Below are positions 7,842-15,921 of a stretch of 64,000 nt of DNA, piece after piece. This DNA comes from Halarchaeum grantii (lineage in GTDB: Archaea > Halobacteriota > Halobacteria > Halobacteriales > Halobacteriaceae). How positions within the stretch are numbered: the stretch's first letter is position 1; the number at the start of each line of letters is the position of its first letter. A program made the position numbers and the translations under genes. The DNA lies in the NCBI RefSeq assembly GCF_014647455.2, contig NZ_BMPF01000001.1, forward strand, positions 1,054,001 to 1,118,000. The letters are read 5' to 3'. The notes beneath the pieces are model-generated. The model did not search any database, was not told the DNA's origin, and saw only the letters and a program-made list of their open reading frames with translations.

Positions 7842-8642
7842 CACACAGTTTTCGTCGTCGGGTCTCGCCGTGGAAGGGTCGTTAAATAGATCGGCAGACT
7901 GTACGGTGAACAGAATCACTCCAAAATAACACCACATATATACCTAATCAAATTTTTTAACTGGACCCTCAGGTCAGTCTCTGGAAGTCGTAGTGGTATG
8001 TGAATAAATACATTCGATAGATTATATTCTGAGATAAAGTTATTCTGCCTCTGTATATTCTATAATTTCGACACTGCCATCACTCGCCCTTATTGTTGCT
8101 CCCTCAAGTGAGTAATTAACTGATATCATTTGGGAGGTTCTCCCATATGATGAATTGACTGTTATCAGGCAAGACATATCTGTTGGGTTTTGGGGGATAG
8201 CATTAGATAGATAAACCGTATTCTCAGAATCGACAGATATAGTGCGTTTAATTATACGTTCGCCTTGGTCATCTATCTGAATATCAAACTCCAGTTTCTC
8301 CGTAGTCCAATTAGCTACTCCAAGGTCATATGGAGATGCCCGTTCGTTCGAAAGAGTTACAGCTGTTGTAGAACTACTTGTGACAGCATTATTATCATTT
8401 ACCATTGAACATCCAGTAAGCCCGACGATGGCCCCTGTTCCTACAAATCTAATTACGGCTCTACGGTTCATAGTGAGTCTATTTGTTCTATATCAGAGAT
8501 AATCAGTCTGGGGTTGAAAAGAAGGCCATAGTTTTGTGGAGTGGTGGCAAACTGGGGCACTTTTCCTCCTCGCGTCTGCTCTCGTTGGCGCTGTAGTCGA
8601 GGGAATAGGTTGGTCGGAGTCTGGCATTGAACGATTCACGTC
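7842..8642. other. Low-GC island between two inverted family A elements
   Basis: GC drops sharply compared with both sides, with runs such as CACATATATACC and AAATTTTTTAAC. The stretch 7842-8039 holds no gene I can support. The lipoprotein gene at 8040-8471 uses many AT-ending codons unlike its neighbours. The stretch 8472-8642 holds its promoter region (TATATCAG-type AT-rich DNA) and a weak small ORF. The flanking elements are in inverted orientation, so the island resembles a transferred or inserted segment. Confidence 0.6.
8040..8471 (-). CDS. Small lipoprotein of foreign composition
   Basis: A 143-residue protein with twin Arg near the start (MNRRAVIRF), a hydrophobic stretch and the lipobox LTGC (Cys about residue 21), so probably exported by Tat and lipid-anchored. 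The mature part looks all-beta and contains polar repeats of Ser/Thr; no family is recognised. Codon use is rich in A/T third positions, unlike the rest of the window, pointing to recent acquisition. It sits alone inside the low-GC island. Confidence 0.75.
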   Translation of the reverse strand: MNRRAVIRFVGTGAIVGLTGCSMVNDNNAVTSSSTTAVTLSNERASPYDLGVANWTTEKLEFDIQIDDQGERIIKRTISVDSENTVYLSNAIPQNPTDMSCLITVNSSYGRTSQMISVNYSLEGATIRASDGSVEIIEYTEAE

Positions 8643-8778
8643 GGCTAGCGTCCGGCGACCGAGTGGCTCGAAGAGCCCGGAAGGTCGCCGGTTCACTCGC
8701 GACTCCGTCGCGAGGCCGACGAGCGACTGTAAGGAGCGAGGAGTACTTTTGATCGAGCTTTTGTCAGCGCCAGCGTAG
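8536..8778 (+). pseudogene. Possible truncated small membrane protein ORF
   Basis: GTG 8536 opens an 80-codon frame whose first 36 codons read as a membrane segment (WWQTGALFLLASALVGAVVEG), while everything after codon 36 is encoded by the inverted family A element beginning at 8643. This looks like a small gene whose 3' end was replaced by the element. Expression is unproven and it may be chance. Confidence 0.3.
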
Positions 8779-8801
8779 CTGGCGCGCGACAAAAGGTCGT
8801 T
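8643..8801 (-). repeat. Structured palindromic element, family A, copy 2
   Basis: Read on the minus strand it follows directly after the hisG stop: AACGACCTTTTGTCGCGC, hairpin GCCAGC-TAC-GCTGGC, GACAAAAGCTCGATCAAAAG, hairpin CTCGCGAC-GGA-GTCGCGAG, stem CCGGCGACC/GGTCGCCGG, tail GGACGCTAGCC. Same architecture as copy 1 with stem bases exchanged in a compensatory way. Confidence 0.75.
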
Positions 8802-9650
8802 TTATTCGACGAGGCGCTCGATTTCGGTGACGAGGATGTCGCTCGCGCCGACGGCCTTCAGTTCGGAGACGGTCGCGAAGACGTCGCGTTCGTCGACGAC
8901 GGCGTGGACGGCGACGGCGTCCTCGCCCTCGACGTCCATGACGGTGGGGCCGCCCATCCCCGGGAGGACGTCCTCGACGGCGTCGAGTTCGCTCTCGGGG
9001 ACGTTCAGCATCACGTAGCGCTTGTCGTTCGCGGCGAGCACGGAGCCCAGAGCGGTTTCGACCTGCCCGACCTTCGGGTCGTCGGCGACGTCGTTGCGCG
9101 CGAAGAGGCGGACGGAGGAGTCGAGGACGTCGTCGACGACGGCGAGGCGGTTCACGCGGAGGGTGGTGCCGGTGGAGGTGATGTCGACGATGGCGTCCGC
9201 CATCTCGACGTGCGGCGTGAGTTCGGTGGCGCCGGTCACCTCGACGACTTCGACGTCGATGCCCTTCGCCGCGAAGTAGTCGGCGGTGACGTTCGGGAAC
9301 TCGGTGGCGACGGTCGCGCCCGCCAAGTCCCCGGGGTCGGTGATGTCGCCGTCCTCGGGCGCGGCGAGGACGAGGCGGCAGGAGCCGAAGCCGAGGTCGA
9401 GGAGGTCGTCGACGTTCTCGACGCGGGACTCGCGGTGCTGGTCGTAGCCCGTGATCCCCATGTCGGCGGCGCCGTCCGCGACGTACTCGGGGATGTCGGC
9501 GGCGCGCGCGAAGAGGACGGTAACGTCCGGGTCGACGGTGTTCGCGTAGAGCTGACGGTCCGCGCCGGACTCGACGGCGAGGCCCGCCCGGTCGAGGAGT
9601 TCGAGGGTCGGCTCGTGCAGGCGGCCCTTGTTCGGGACGGCGATCTTCAT
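8802..9650 (-). CDS. hisG: ATP phosphoribosyltransferase (long form)
   Basis: First enzyme of histidine biosynthesis: ATP plus PRPP gives phosphoribosyl-ATP. The 282 residues fit the HisG-long form: an N-terminal catalytic pair of domains ([25 protein letters not shown]; the PRPP-binding [15 protein letters not shown] at about residues 150-165) and a C-terminal ACT-like regulatory domain from about 205 ([26 protein letters not shown]) that binds histidine for feedback inhibition. No other his genes are adjacent. Its TAA abuts a family A palindromic element. Confidence 0.96.
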   Translation of the reverse strand: MKIAVPNKGRLHEPTLELLDRAGLAVESGADRQLYANTVDPDVTVLFARAADIPEYVADGAADMGITGYDQHRESRVENVDDLLDLGFGSCRLVLAAPEDGDITDPGDLAGATVATEFPNVTADYFAAKGIDVEVVEVTGATELTPHVEMADAIVDITSTGTTLRVNRLAVVDDVLDSSVRLFARNDVADDPKVGQVETALGSVLAANDKRYVMLNVPESELDAVEDVLPGMGGPTVMDVEGEDAVAVHAVVDERDVFATVSELKAVGASDILVTEIERLVE

Positions 9651-9708
9651 ACGCGGGCTTGGCGACGTCGGGCCTAAGGCGTGCCGGTGATCGCGGCTCG
9701 AAGAGCCG

Positions 9709-9760
9709 CGGAAGAGGCGAGCGGGGGGCCCGCGACCCGCGAGTGACGTCGGGCCGCGGG
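9709..9760 (+). repeat. Palindromic element, family B
   Basis: Contains GGCGAGCGGGGGG followed by CGACCCGCGAGTGACGTC, the signature shared with repeats at 14954-15060 and (minus strand) about 59225-59310. A preceding hairpin GCGGCTC-GAA-GAGCCGC is at about 9693-9708. Lies in the 155-base gap between hisG and the next gene. Confidence 0.55.
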
Positions 9761-9805
9761 GCCGACGGGAGGAGGCGAGCGTGACCGCCCGACCCGAGGG
9801 TTGAT

Positions 9806-10906
9806 GTGGCGCGACGCGAACCGTCGGACGTGTCCCTCCTCGCCAGCGCCGCCGCCCTCCTCGTCGTCTCGCTCCTCGGATATGCGCTCGCGCGCCTCTA
9901 CGGTGCGGCCGTCCACGGCACCGAGAGCGCGCTAACGCGACTGCGACGCGCGCTCTACGCGGGCTTCGTCGTCGTCACGCTCGTCGCGTTCGTCGCGACC
10001 GTCGGCGCGGGCGGGTTCGAGGCGTTCGGCGACGGCCCGCTCGGCGACCTGCTGACGTTGCTCGCGATGGCGGCCGCGCTCGTCGTCGCGGACCTCGCGT
10101 ACTACCTCGGGCTCTGGCCGGCGATCCGGGCGACGCGCGACCTCGACGCGAGCACGGCGTGGGCGGCCGCGAGCGTCGGCCGGTGGCTCGCCGCGCTCTT
10201 CGGCGCGTTCGCGCTCGCGCTCTACGCCCTCGGGCACGTCCCCACCGGGAGCGCGTGGGGCGTGCTGGGGCTCGGCGCGGGCATCGTCCTCCTCGTGTAC
10301 GTCGGGAGCGGAACGCTCGTCCGGGTCTCGCAGTCGACGCGCGCCCTGACCGACGCGGAGCGCGAGCGGGTTCGCGTGGCCTGCGAGCGCGTCGGTCTCG
10401 ACCCGCGCTCCGTGCACGCCATCGAGTCCGAGACGGTGCGCTGGGCGGGCGTGCTCGTCCGCGGGCCGCCCCGGTTCCGCACGCTCCTCGTCGGGAGCCA
10501 CCTACTCGTGGCCTACGACGCGGACGCGCTGGTCGCGCAGGTCGCGCGCGCCGCCGGGCGGGCGCGACGGGGGTACGTCGAGGCGAAGTTCGGCGCGGCG
10601 GCCGGGTTCGTCGTCGCAGTCGCCGGCCTCGTCGTTCCGGTCGGCGACGCCGTCGCGGGCGCGCTCGTCGCCGGCGGTGCGCTCACGGCCGCCTCCCTGC
10701 TCTGGCATGGGCGGCGCGTCGTCTACGCCGCCGACCGGGACGCCGCCGAAGCGACGGACCCGGGGACAGTCATCGAAACGTATCGCGCGGTCGCGGAGGA
10801 CGCCGGGCGCTCGCTCGACGGCGGCGGCGGCCGGATACGGCGCGCGCTGCGGATGCGGCCGAGTCTGCGCTCGCGCATCGCCCGCCTCGAAGAGCGGGCG
10901 GACTAA
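9806..10906 (+). CDS. M48-like membrane protein lacking the zinc motif
   Basis: A 366-residue integral membrane protein. Segments of membrane helices occupy about residues 9-30, 48-70, 75-98, 108-130 and 140-165, and again 268-305. The central soluble part ([30 protein letters not shown]) has the layout of M48 peptidases just before and at their HEXXH helix, but the HEXXH is replaced by VARAAGR; a later [13 protein letters not shown] resembles the family's E-x-x-AD region. It is therefore best read as a catalytically dead relative. GTG 9806 is chosen as the earliest start in frame. Genuine HtpX is encoded at 35291. Confidence 0.65.
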   Translation: MARREPSDVSLLASAAALLVVSLLGYALARLYGAAVHGTESALTRLRRALYAGFVVVTLVAFVATVGAGGFEAFGDGPLGDLLTLLAMAAALVVADLAYYLGLWPAIRATRDLDASTAWAAASVGRWLAALFGAFALALYALGHVPTGSAWGVLGLGAGIVLLVYVGSGTLVRVSQSTRALTDAERERVRVACERVGLDPRSVHAIESETVRWAGVLVRGPPRFRTLLVGSHLLVAYDADALVAQVARAAGRARRGYVEAKFGAAAGFVVAVAGLVVPVGDAVAGALVAGGALTAASLLWHGRRVVYAADRDAAEATDPGTVIETYRAVAEDAGRSLDGGGGRIRRALRMRPSLRSRIARLEERAD

Positions 10907-10931
10907 GGCGTCGCGGCGCGCATGCGGGGAT

Positions 10932-12227
10932 ATGACCACGCTCCGAATCGCGGACGGGCGCGTCCTCCACCCGGATTTCTCGGTGACCGAGAGCGACGTG
11001 CTCGTGGACCGGGAGAGCGGCGAGATCGTCGCCGTGGGCGACGTGGCGGCGGGGGACGAGACGCTGGACGCGTCGGGCTGTCTCGTGATGCCCGGCCTCG
11101 TGAACGCGCACTGCCACGCGGCGATGACGCTCCTCAGGGGGTACGCGGACGACAAGCCCCTGGAGTGCTGGCTCCGCGAGGACGTCTGGCCGGTCGAGGC
11201 CGAGCTCACCGCCGAGGACGTGCGCGTCGGCACGGAGCTCGCGCTCGTCGAGCTCATCCGCTCGGGGACGACGGCGTTCGCGGACATGTACTTCGAGATG
11301 GCGGAGGTCGCGGAGGCGGTCGCGGACGCGGGCGTTCGCGCGCGTCTCGGCCACGGCGTCGTCGGGGTCGGGAAGGACGCGGACGCGGCGCGCGCCGACC
11401 ACGAGGAGAGCCTCGCGTTCGCGCGCGAGTACGACGGCGCCGCCGACGGCCGGATTCGAACGGTCTACGCGCCCCACAGCCTCACGACGGTGAGCGAGGA
11501 GTTACTGCGCGAGTACGTCCCGGACGCCCGCGCGGCCGGCGTCCCCGTCCACTATCACGCGAACGAGACCGCCGACGAGGTCGACCCGGTCGTCGAGGAG
11601 CACGGCGAGCGCCCGCTCGCGTACGCGGACGACCTCGGATTGCTCGGGGAGTCGGATTTCCTCGCGCACGGCGTGCACAGCGACGCGAGCGAGATCGCGC
11701 TGCTCGCCGAGCGCGGGACGGCCGTGGTGCACTGCCCGGCGTCGAACATGAAGCTCGCGTCGGGCGCGGCGCCGGTCCCCGCGTACCGCGAGGCGGGCGT
11801 GACGGTCGCGCTCGGGACGGACGGCGCGGCGTCGAACAACGACCTCGACCTCTTCGACGAGATGCGCGACGCGGCGATGCTCGGGAAGCACGCGGCCGCG
11901 GACGCGAGCGCGGTGCCCGCGCAGGCGGCGGTGGAGATGGCGACGGCGGGCGGCGCGGACGCGCTCGGAATCGACGCGGGGCGCGTCGAAGCGGGTCGGA
12001 ACGCGGACCTCGCGGTCGTGGACTTCGAGGCCGCGCACCTGACGCCGACGCACGACGCGGTCTCGCATCTCGCCTACGCGGCGCGCGGGAGCGACGTCCG
12101 GCACACGGTCTGCGACGGCGACGTGCTGTTGCGCGACGGCGAGGTGACGGTGTTCGACGAGGCGGCGGTCCGCGAGCGCGCCGCCGACCACGCGGCCGCA
12201 CTCGTCGCTCGCGCCGAGTCCGAGTGA
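10932..12227 (+). CDS. mtaD: 5-methylthioadenosine/S-adenosylhomocysteine deaminase
   Basis: A 431-residue amidohydrolase that deaminates SAH and/or MTA to the inosyl compounds, a route for disposing of methylation by-products. Metal and substrate motifs are in order: NAHCHAAM (HxH, about residues 60-66), HYHANE, FLAHGVHS and LGTDGAASNND, matching the MtaD/TrzA-type family. ATG 10932 begins the small beta-sandwich TTLRIADGRVLHPDF; the open frame upstream belongs to the shadow of the preceding gene. SAH hydrolase is encoded 1.4 kb downstream, so two SAH-removal enzymes are neighbours. Related cytosine/guanine deaminases cannot be fully excluded. Confidence 0.85.
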   Translation: MTTLRIADGRVLHPDFSVTESDVLVDRESGEIVAVGDVAAGDETLDASGCLVMPGLVNAHCHAAMTLLRGYADDKPLECWLREDVWPVEAELTAEDVRVGTELALVELIRSGTTAFADMYFEMAEVAEAVADAGVRARLGHGVVGVGKDADAARADHEESLAFAREYDGAADGRIRTVYAPHSLTTVSEELLREYVPDARAAGVPVHYHANETADEVDPVVEEHGERPLAYADDLGLLGESDFLAHGVHSDASEIALLAERGTAVVHCPASNMKLASGAAPVPAYREAGVTVALGTDGAASNNDLDLFDEMRDAAMLGKHAAADASAVPAQAAVEMATAGGADALGIDAGRVEAGRNADLAVVDFEAAHLTPTHDAVSHLAYAARGSDVRHTVCDGDVLLRDGEVTVFDEAAVRERAADHAAALVARAESE

Positions 12228-12236
12228 CCGTTTAAA

Positions 12237-12276
12237 CCGTTCAGAACGCTCTGAACGGCCGGAACGCGGCTGAACG
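12237..12276. promoter_or_regulatory. Perfect inverted repeat and phased GAACG boxes
   Basis: CCGTTCAGA and TCTGAACGG form a perfect 9-base inverted repeat (12237-12245 and 12250-12258, spacer ACGC). GAAC boxes start at 12244, 12253, 12262 and 12273, a 9-11 base period. Position, 60-80 bases before the secreted-protein ATG, suits an operator. Related boxes precede the lipoprotein gene at 2122. Confidence 0.5.
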
Positions 12277-12319
12277 AGCGCCCGGGTTTTTCTCCATAGC
12301 GGCAGTAGGGTGGGGTACG

Positions 12320-13399
12320 ATGAGACGCACTCGAACGGTCATGGTGACGGCGATGCTCGTCCTCGCGCTCGCCGCTCCCTTCGCGGGGGGCGCGCTCGCA
12401 GCGTCCGGCGACGAGCTCGCCGTGGACGTGGCACAGGCCGACGACGGGAACGCGACGGTGACGGTCACCGAGAACGCGAGCGCGGTGGCGAACGCCTCGG
12501 TGAGCGTCACGGCGGTGAACAACTCAACGTACGCCGGTGCGGGCGACTACGCGACGGACGCCAACGGCACCGTCGCCCTCCCCGCTCCCGAGCAGAACGT
12601 CACGGTCGACGTGACGGCGACGAGCGCGAACAGTACTGCGTCGACGACGGCGACGCTCGTCGCGCCGGCGGTGGAGACGAACGCGACGCTCGACGTCGGC
12701 GTGACGCAGGCGAGTGACGGGAGCGCGACGGTCTCCGTGACGGAGAACGCCAGCGCGGTGGCGAACGCCTCCGTGGCGGTCGCCACGCAGGACAACGTGA
12801 CGTACGCGGGCACGGGCGACTACGCGACGGACGCCGACGGCACCGTCGCCCTCCCCGCACCCGAGCAGAACGTCACGGTCGACGTGACGGCGACGTTCGA
12901 GAACCGGAGCGCGTCGACGACGGCGACGCTGACCGTGGCGACGAACGCCACGAACGCCACGAACGAGTCGGCGGTCTTCGGTCAGCGCGTCTCGACGTTC
13001 GTCCACTCGCTCCTCGCGTCGGGCAACATGAGCGGGCAGGCGGTCTCCGAGTGGGTGACCGCGAACAACCCCGGGAACGCCCACGCGAACGGCCACGCTG
13101 ACGACGGAAACGAGACGGCCGACGGGAACGCGAGCGGTCCCGGGAACGCCGGCGCGGCGGACGGTGAGCGCGGGCCGCCCGAGCACGCCGGTGCGAACGG
13201 CCACGCGAACGACACCGACGAGAACGAAACCGCCGACGGAAGCGAGCGCGGCCCGCCCGAGCACGCCGGTTCGAACGGTCACGCTGACGACGGCGACGAC
13301 GCCGACGAAAGCGACGGCGACGCGGACGCCGAGAGCGGTGGCGAGCGCGGACCGCCCGAGCACGCCGGGAACGGGAACGGCGGCGGCCCCGATAACTAA
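12320..13399 (+). CDS. Secreted repeat protein rich in N-glycosylation sites
   Basis: A 359-residue exported protein with a classical signal peptide (MRRTRTVMVTAMLVLALAAPFAGGALA, cleavage near residue 27). Two Ig-like beta repeats of about 90 residues follow, both containing TVTENASAVANASV-type strands, GDYATDA.GTVALPAPEQNVTVDVTAT and many N-x-S/T sequons. The C-terminal third is a low-complexity acidic His/Gly/Asn region with three copies of ERGPPEHAG. No membrane anchor, lipobox or PGF-CTERM is seen, so it is probably released or held non-covalently at the surface. Function unknown. The phased boxes upstream suggest shared control with the lipoprotein at 2122. Confidence 0.75.
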   Translation: MRRTRTVMVTAMLVLALAAPFAGGALAASGDELAVDVAQADDGNATVTVTENASAVANASVSVTAVNNSTYAGAGDYATDANGTVALPAPEQNVTVDVTATSANSTASTTATLVAPAVETNATLDVGVTQASDGSATVSVTENASAVANASVAVATQDNVTYAGTGDYATDADGTVALPAPEQNVTVDVTATFENRSASTTATLTVATNATNATNESAVFGQRVSTFVHSLLASGNMSGQAVSEWVTANNPGNAHANGHADDGNETADGNASGPGNAGAADGERGPPEHAGANGHANDTDENETADGSERGPPEHAGSNGHADDGDDADESDGDADAESGGERGPPEHAGNGNGGGPDN

Positions 13400-13442
13400 T
13401 CGGCCGCGAGCGCCGTTGTACGGTGAGTGACCAGTAGCTTAA

Positions 13443-13600
13443 CCGCCATCGTTCTTTTCCGACGAGCGCTCCGAGCTAGAGGCCCGTGGCGCCTGCACGA
13501 CGCCACGGGGACCGAACGACGGCCATCGGAGCCACCGCGTCGGCACGCACGCCACCCTCGCGTGCCGGCGCACACCCACGGGACGGGCATCCGAAGTGTT
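13443..13600. other. Structured intergenic region upstream of ahcY
   Basis: The 228-base gap before ahcY contains two strong hairpins: CCCGTGGCG/CGCCACGGG with a 9-base loop (13490-13516) and GGCACGC/GCGTGCC (about 13541-13566), and a possible closing stem TCGTTC/GAACGA around the first. A T-rich TATA-like GTGTTTTGC sits about 25 bases before the ahcY ATG, so the hairpins are probably upstream of that promoter and belong to another transcript or to the 3' end of the preceding gene. Confidence 0.35.
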
Positions 13601-13627
13601 TTGCACGCGCCCCGCACACGCTGACGT

Positions 13628-14911
13628 ATGGATACGGCCGCACCTATCAGCGACCGCCTCGACGACGTTGAGGCGCACGTCGAGGAGGGGCGACGGAAGA
13701 TGGACTGGGCGCTCGAGCACATGCCCATCCTCAGCGCGCTCCGCGAGCAGTTCGAGGCCGGCGAGCCGCTCGCCGACCACCGCGTCGGGATGGCGCTCCA
13801 CGTGGAGGCGAAGACCGCCGTCCTCGTCGAGACGCTCGCCGAGGCCGGCGCCGACGTCGCCATCACGGGCTGCAACCCGCTGAGCACGCACGACGACGTG
13901 AGCGCGGCGCTCGACGCCCACCCGAACATCACGTCCTACGCGAAGCGCGGCGTGGACGACGAGGCGTACTACGAGGCGATGGACGCCGTCATCGCCACCG
14001 AACCGACGATCACGGTGGACGACGGGGGCGACCTCGTCTTCCGCATCCACGAGGAGTACCCCGAACTCATCGAGGACATCGTCGGCGGCACGGAGGAGAC
14101 GACGACGGGCGTGCATCGCCTCCGCGCGATGGATCAGGAGGGCGCGCTCGACTACCCGATGTTCAACGTGAACGACACCCCGATGAAGCACCTCTTCGAC
14201 AACGTGCACGGCACCGGGGAGTCCGCGCTCGCGAACATCGCGATGACGACGAACCTCTCGTGGGCGGGCAAGACGGTCGTCGTCTCCGGCTACGGCTACT
14301 GCGGGCGCGGCGTCGCGAAGAAGGCCGCCGGCCAGAACGCGAACGTCGTCGTCACCGAGGTCGACTCGCGGCGCGCCCTCGAGGCCCACATGGAGGGCTA
14401 CGAGGTCATGCCGATGGACGAGGCCGCGAAGGTGGGCGACGTCTTCGTCACGACGACCGGGAACAAGGACGTCATCACGGAGAAGCACTTCGCGAGCATG
14501 CAGGACGGCGTCGTCCTCGCGAACGCCGGGCACTTCGACGTCGAGATCAACCTCGACGAACTCTCCGAGCTCGCCGTGAGCGAGCGCGACGCCCGCGAGG
14601 GCGTCCGCGAGTACGAACTCGAGGACGGCTCGCGCGTGAACGTCCTCGCGGAGGGCCGCCTCGTCAACCTCGCGAGCCCCGTCGCGCTCGGCCACCCCGT
14701 CGAGGTCATGGACCAGTCCTTCGGCGTGCAGGCGGTCTGCGTGCGCGAACTCGCCGAAAATGGGGGGAAGTACGACGCCGGCCTCCATTCGGTCCCGGAC
14801 GAGCTCGACCGCGAGGTCGCGGAGACGAAGCTCGATGCAGAGGACATCGAGCACGACGTCCTCTCGACCGAGCAGGAGCAGTACATGGGGTCGTGGCGCC
14901 ACGGGACGTAG
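13628..14911 (+). CDS. ahcY: Adenosylhomocysteinase (SAH hydrolase)
   Basis: NAD-dependent enzyme that splits S-adenosylhomocysteine to adenosine and homocysteine, relieving product inhibition of methyltransferases. The 427-residue protein keeps the substrate-domain strings LHVEAKTAVLVETL, EETTTGVHRL, FNVNDTPMKHLFDN (the catalytic Lys/Asp pair) and the NAD-binding SGYGYCGRGVAKKA, followed by HPVEVMDQSFGVQ near the C-terminus. Length matches archaeal members, which are shorter than eukaryotic ones. ATG 13628 is supported by the TATA-like box 25 bases upstream. Followed by tandem family B repeats. Confidence 0.95.
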   Translation: MDTAAPISDRLDDVEAHVEEGRRKMDWALEHMPILSALREQFEAGEPLADHRVGMALHVEAKTAVLVETLAEAGADVAITGCNPLSTHDDVSAALDAHPNITSYAKRGVDDEAYYEAMDAVIATEPTITVDDGGDLVFRIHEEYPELIEDIVGGTEETTTGVHRLRAMDQEGALDYPMFNVNDTPMKHLFDNVHGTGESALANIAMTTNLSWAGKTVVVSGYGYCGRGVAKKAAGQNANVVVTEVDSRRALEAHMEGYEVMPMDEAAKVGDVFVTTTGNKDVITEKHFASMQDGVVLANAGHFDVEINLDELSELAVSERDAREGVREYELEDGSRVNVLAEGRLVNLASPVALGHPVEVMDQSFGVQAVCVRELAENGGKYDAGLHSVPDELDREVAETKLDAEDIEHDVLSTEQEQYMGSWRHGT

Positions 14912-15100
14912 GCGACAACCGAGCGTCAGCGAGGGCGTCGCCATACGCGAGTGGGGAGCGACGCGACCCGCGAGCGACGTAGGTGGCAACCGAACTCGAA
15001 GAGTTCGCCAGTAGGCGAGCGGGGAGGCACGACCCGCGAGCGACGTAGGTGGCAACCGAACGTCAGCGAGGGCGCCACCGATACGCGAGCGGCGCCAGCC
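14911..15100 (+). repeat. Tandem family B palindromic repeats (about 2.7 copies)
   Basis: The 32 bases at 14964-14995 (CGACCCGCGAGCG...) recur exactly at 15030-15061, giving a 66-base period. Each unit carries a hairpin: GGCGAC/GTCGCC (14911-14942), GAACTC-GAA-GAGTTC within GGTGGC/GCCA (14982-15010), and GGTGGC/GCCACC (15048-15079). The first and third share the loop CGTCAGCGAGGG while the stems differ but remain complementary. The remainder to 15147 is further repeat-like GC-rich sequence. Confidence 0.75.
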
Positions 15101-15147
15101 GTTCGCCTGCGCGCCAGCGAAGGGGCGCGAGAAACGGCGGCAGGCGC

Positions 15148-15672
15148 TCACTCGTCACCGGCCGAGCCGGGGAAGTGGAAGTCGGATTTCTCGCTGCGGT
15201 GGGGTGAGGCGGACGCCACGGCCTCGATCTTTGAGGGGGCGCGGTTCCGGACGATGTGGACGTCGTAGGCGTCCTCGGCGGCGACGGCGGCGCCGACGCT
15301 CCCGAGGGTGGAGACGATGTCGCCGGCGTTCTCGCTCCCGATGAAGACGATGGCGGCGTCGGCGTCGTCGGCGAGGTCGCGGAGCGTGCCGGCGACGGTG
15401 CCGGGCGGCGCGAAGCGGGCGACGGTGGCGTGCTCGAAGTCGGCCTGCGGGGCGAGCGAGACGACCTGCGTGTGGAGCGTCTCGACGACGGCGTCGAGGT
15501 CGAAGGACTCGGTCGGGCCGATCCAGTCGCGTTCGCGGGCGTACTCCCGGTTCCCCTCGGGGATGACGGCGGCGGCGACGACGCGTTCGTCGAGGACGGT
15601 GCTGAACTCGGTCGCGCGCACGAGCGCCGTTCGTGCGAGGTCCGACCCGTCGTACGGGACGAAGAGCGTCAT
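15148..15672 (-). CDS. Universal stress protein family
   Basis: A 174-residue single-domain UspA fold: N-terminal strand MTLFVPYDGSDLARTAL, then AIVFIGSENAGDIVSTLGSVG, the position of the ATP-binding G-x2-G-x9-G loop, and the closing strand DVHIVRN. The glycine loop is partly altered, so ATP binding is not certain. The partner or stress signal cannot be told from sequence. It is the last gene before the family B repeats on its 3' side. Confidence 0.82.
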   Translation of the reverse strand: MTLFVPYDGSDLARTALVRATEFSTVLDERVVAAAVIPEGNREYARERDWIGPTESFDLDAVVETLHTQVVSLAPQADFEHATVARFAPPGTVAGTLRDLADDADAAIVFIGSENAGDIVSTLGSVGAAVAAEDAYDVHIVRNRAPSKIEAVASASPHRSEKSDFHFPGSAGDE

Positions 15673-15750
15673 ATCCTAATTTGGTTGACTGGTCGGAAGA
15701 ACCCCGCTCCGGTTCCGAGGTGCTGGGAACGGGCGTAGCGGGAGGGGGAG

Positions 15751-15921
15751 TCACTCGGACGGGAGTGCGACGAACGCGTCGCAACCGCAGACGCACGTTC
15801 CACTCGTCCCGATAGGTCGGAAGTCGCCGTCGCCATCACCCTGGACGGGATAGACGCGTCCGCAGTCCACGCATTCGCCGACGTGCTCCGGCTCGCCGCC
15901 GGTATCTGGGTCGGGCGCCAT
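15751..15921 (-). CDS. 56-residue CxxC zinc-finger-like protein
   Basis: ATG 15921 to TGA 15751 encodes a very small acidic protein with two cysteine clusters, CVDC (about residues 17-20) and CVCGC (about 43-47), able to form a single rubredoxin-like zinc site. Small proteins of this kind are numerous in haloarchaea and generally uncharacterised. It is too short for routine ORF calling, but it has a proper start, clean acidic composition and sits alone between uspA and hjc. Confidence 0.65.
   Translation of the reverse strand: MAPDPDTGGEPEHVGECVDCGRVYPVQGDGDGDFRPIGTSGTCVCGCDAFVALPSE

Noticed and set aside
8040-8471. Insertion sequence or transposase in the low-GC island
   Set aside because: The only sizeable gene is a lipoprotein without DDE or HUH motifs; no transposase is visible.
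14911-15147. Small RNA gene downstream of ahcY
   Set aside because: Hairpins recur as a tandem 66-base repeat and at other loci, so they are better described as palindromic repeats; no promoter-like box was seen.
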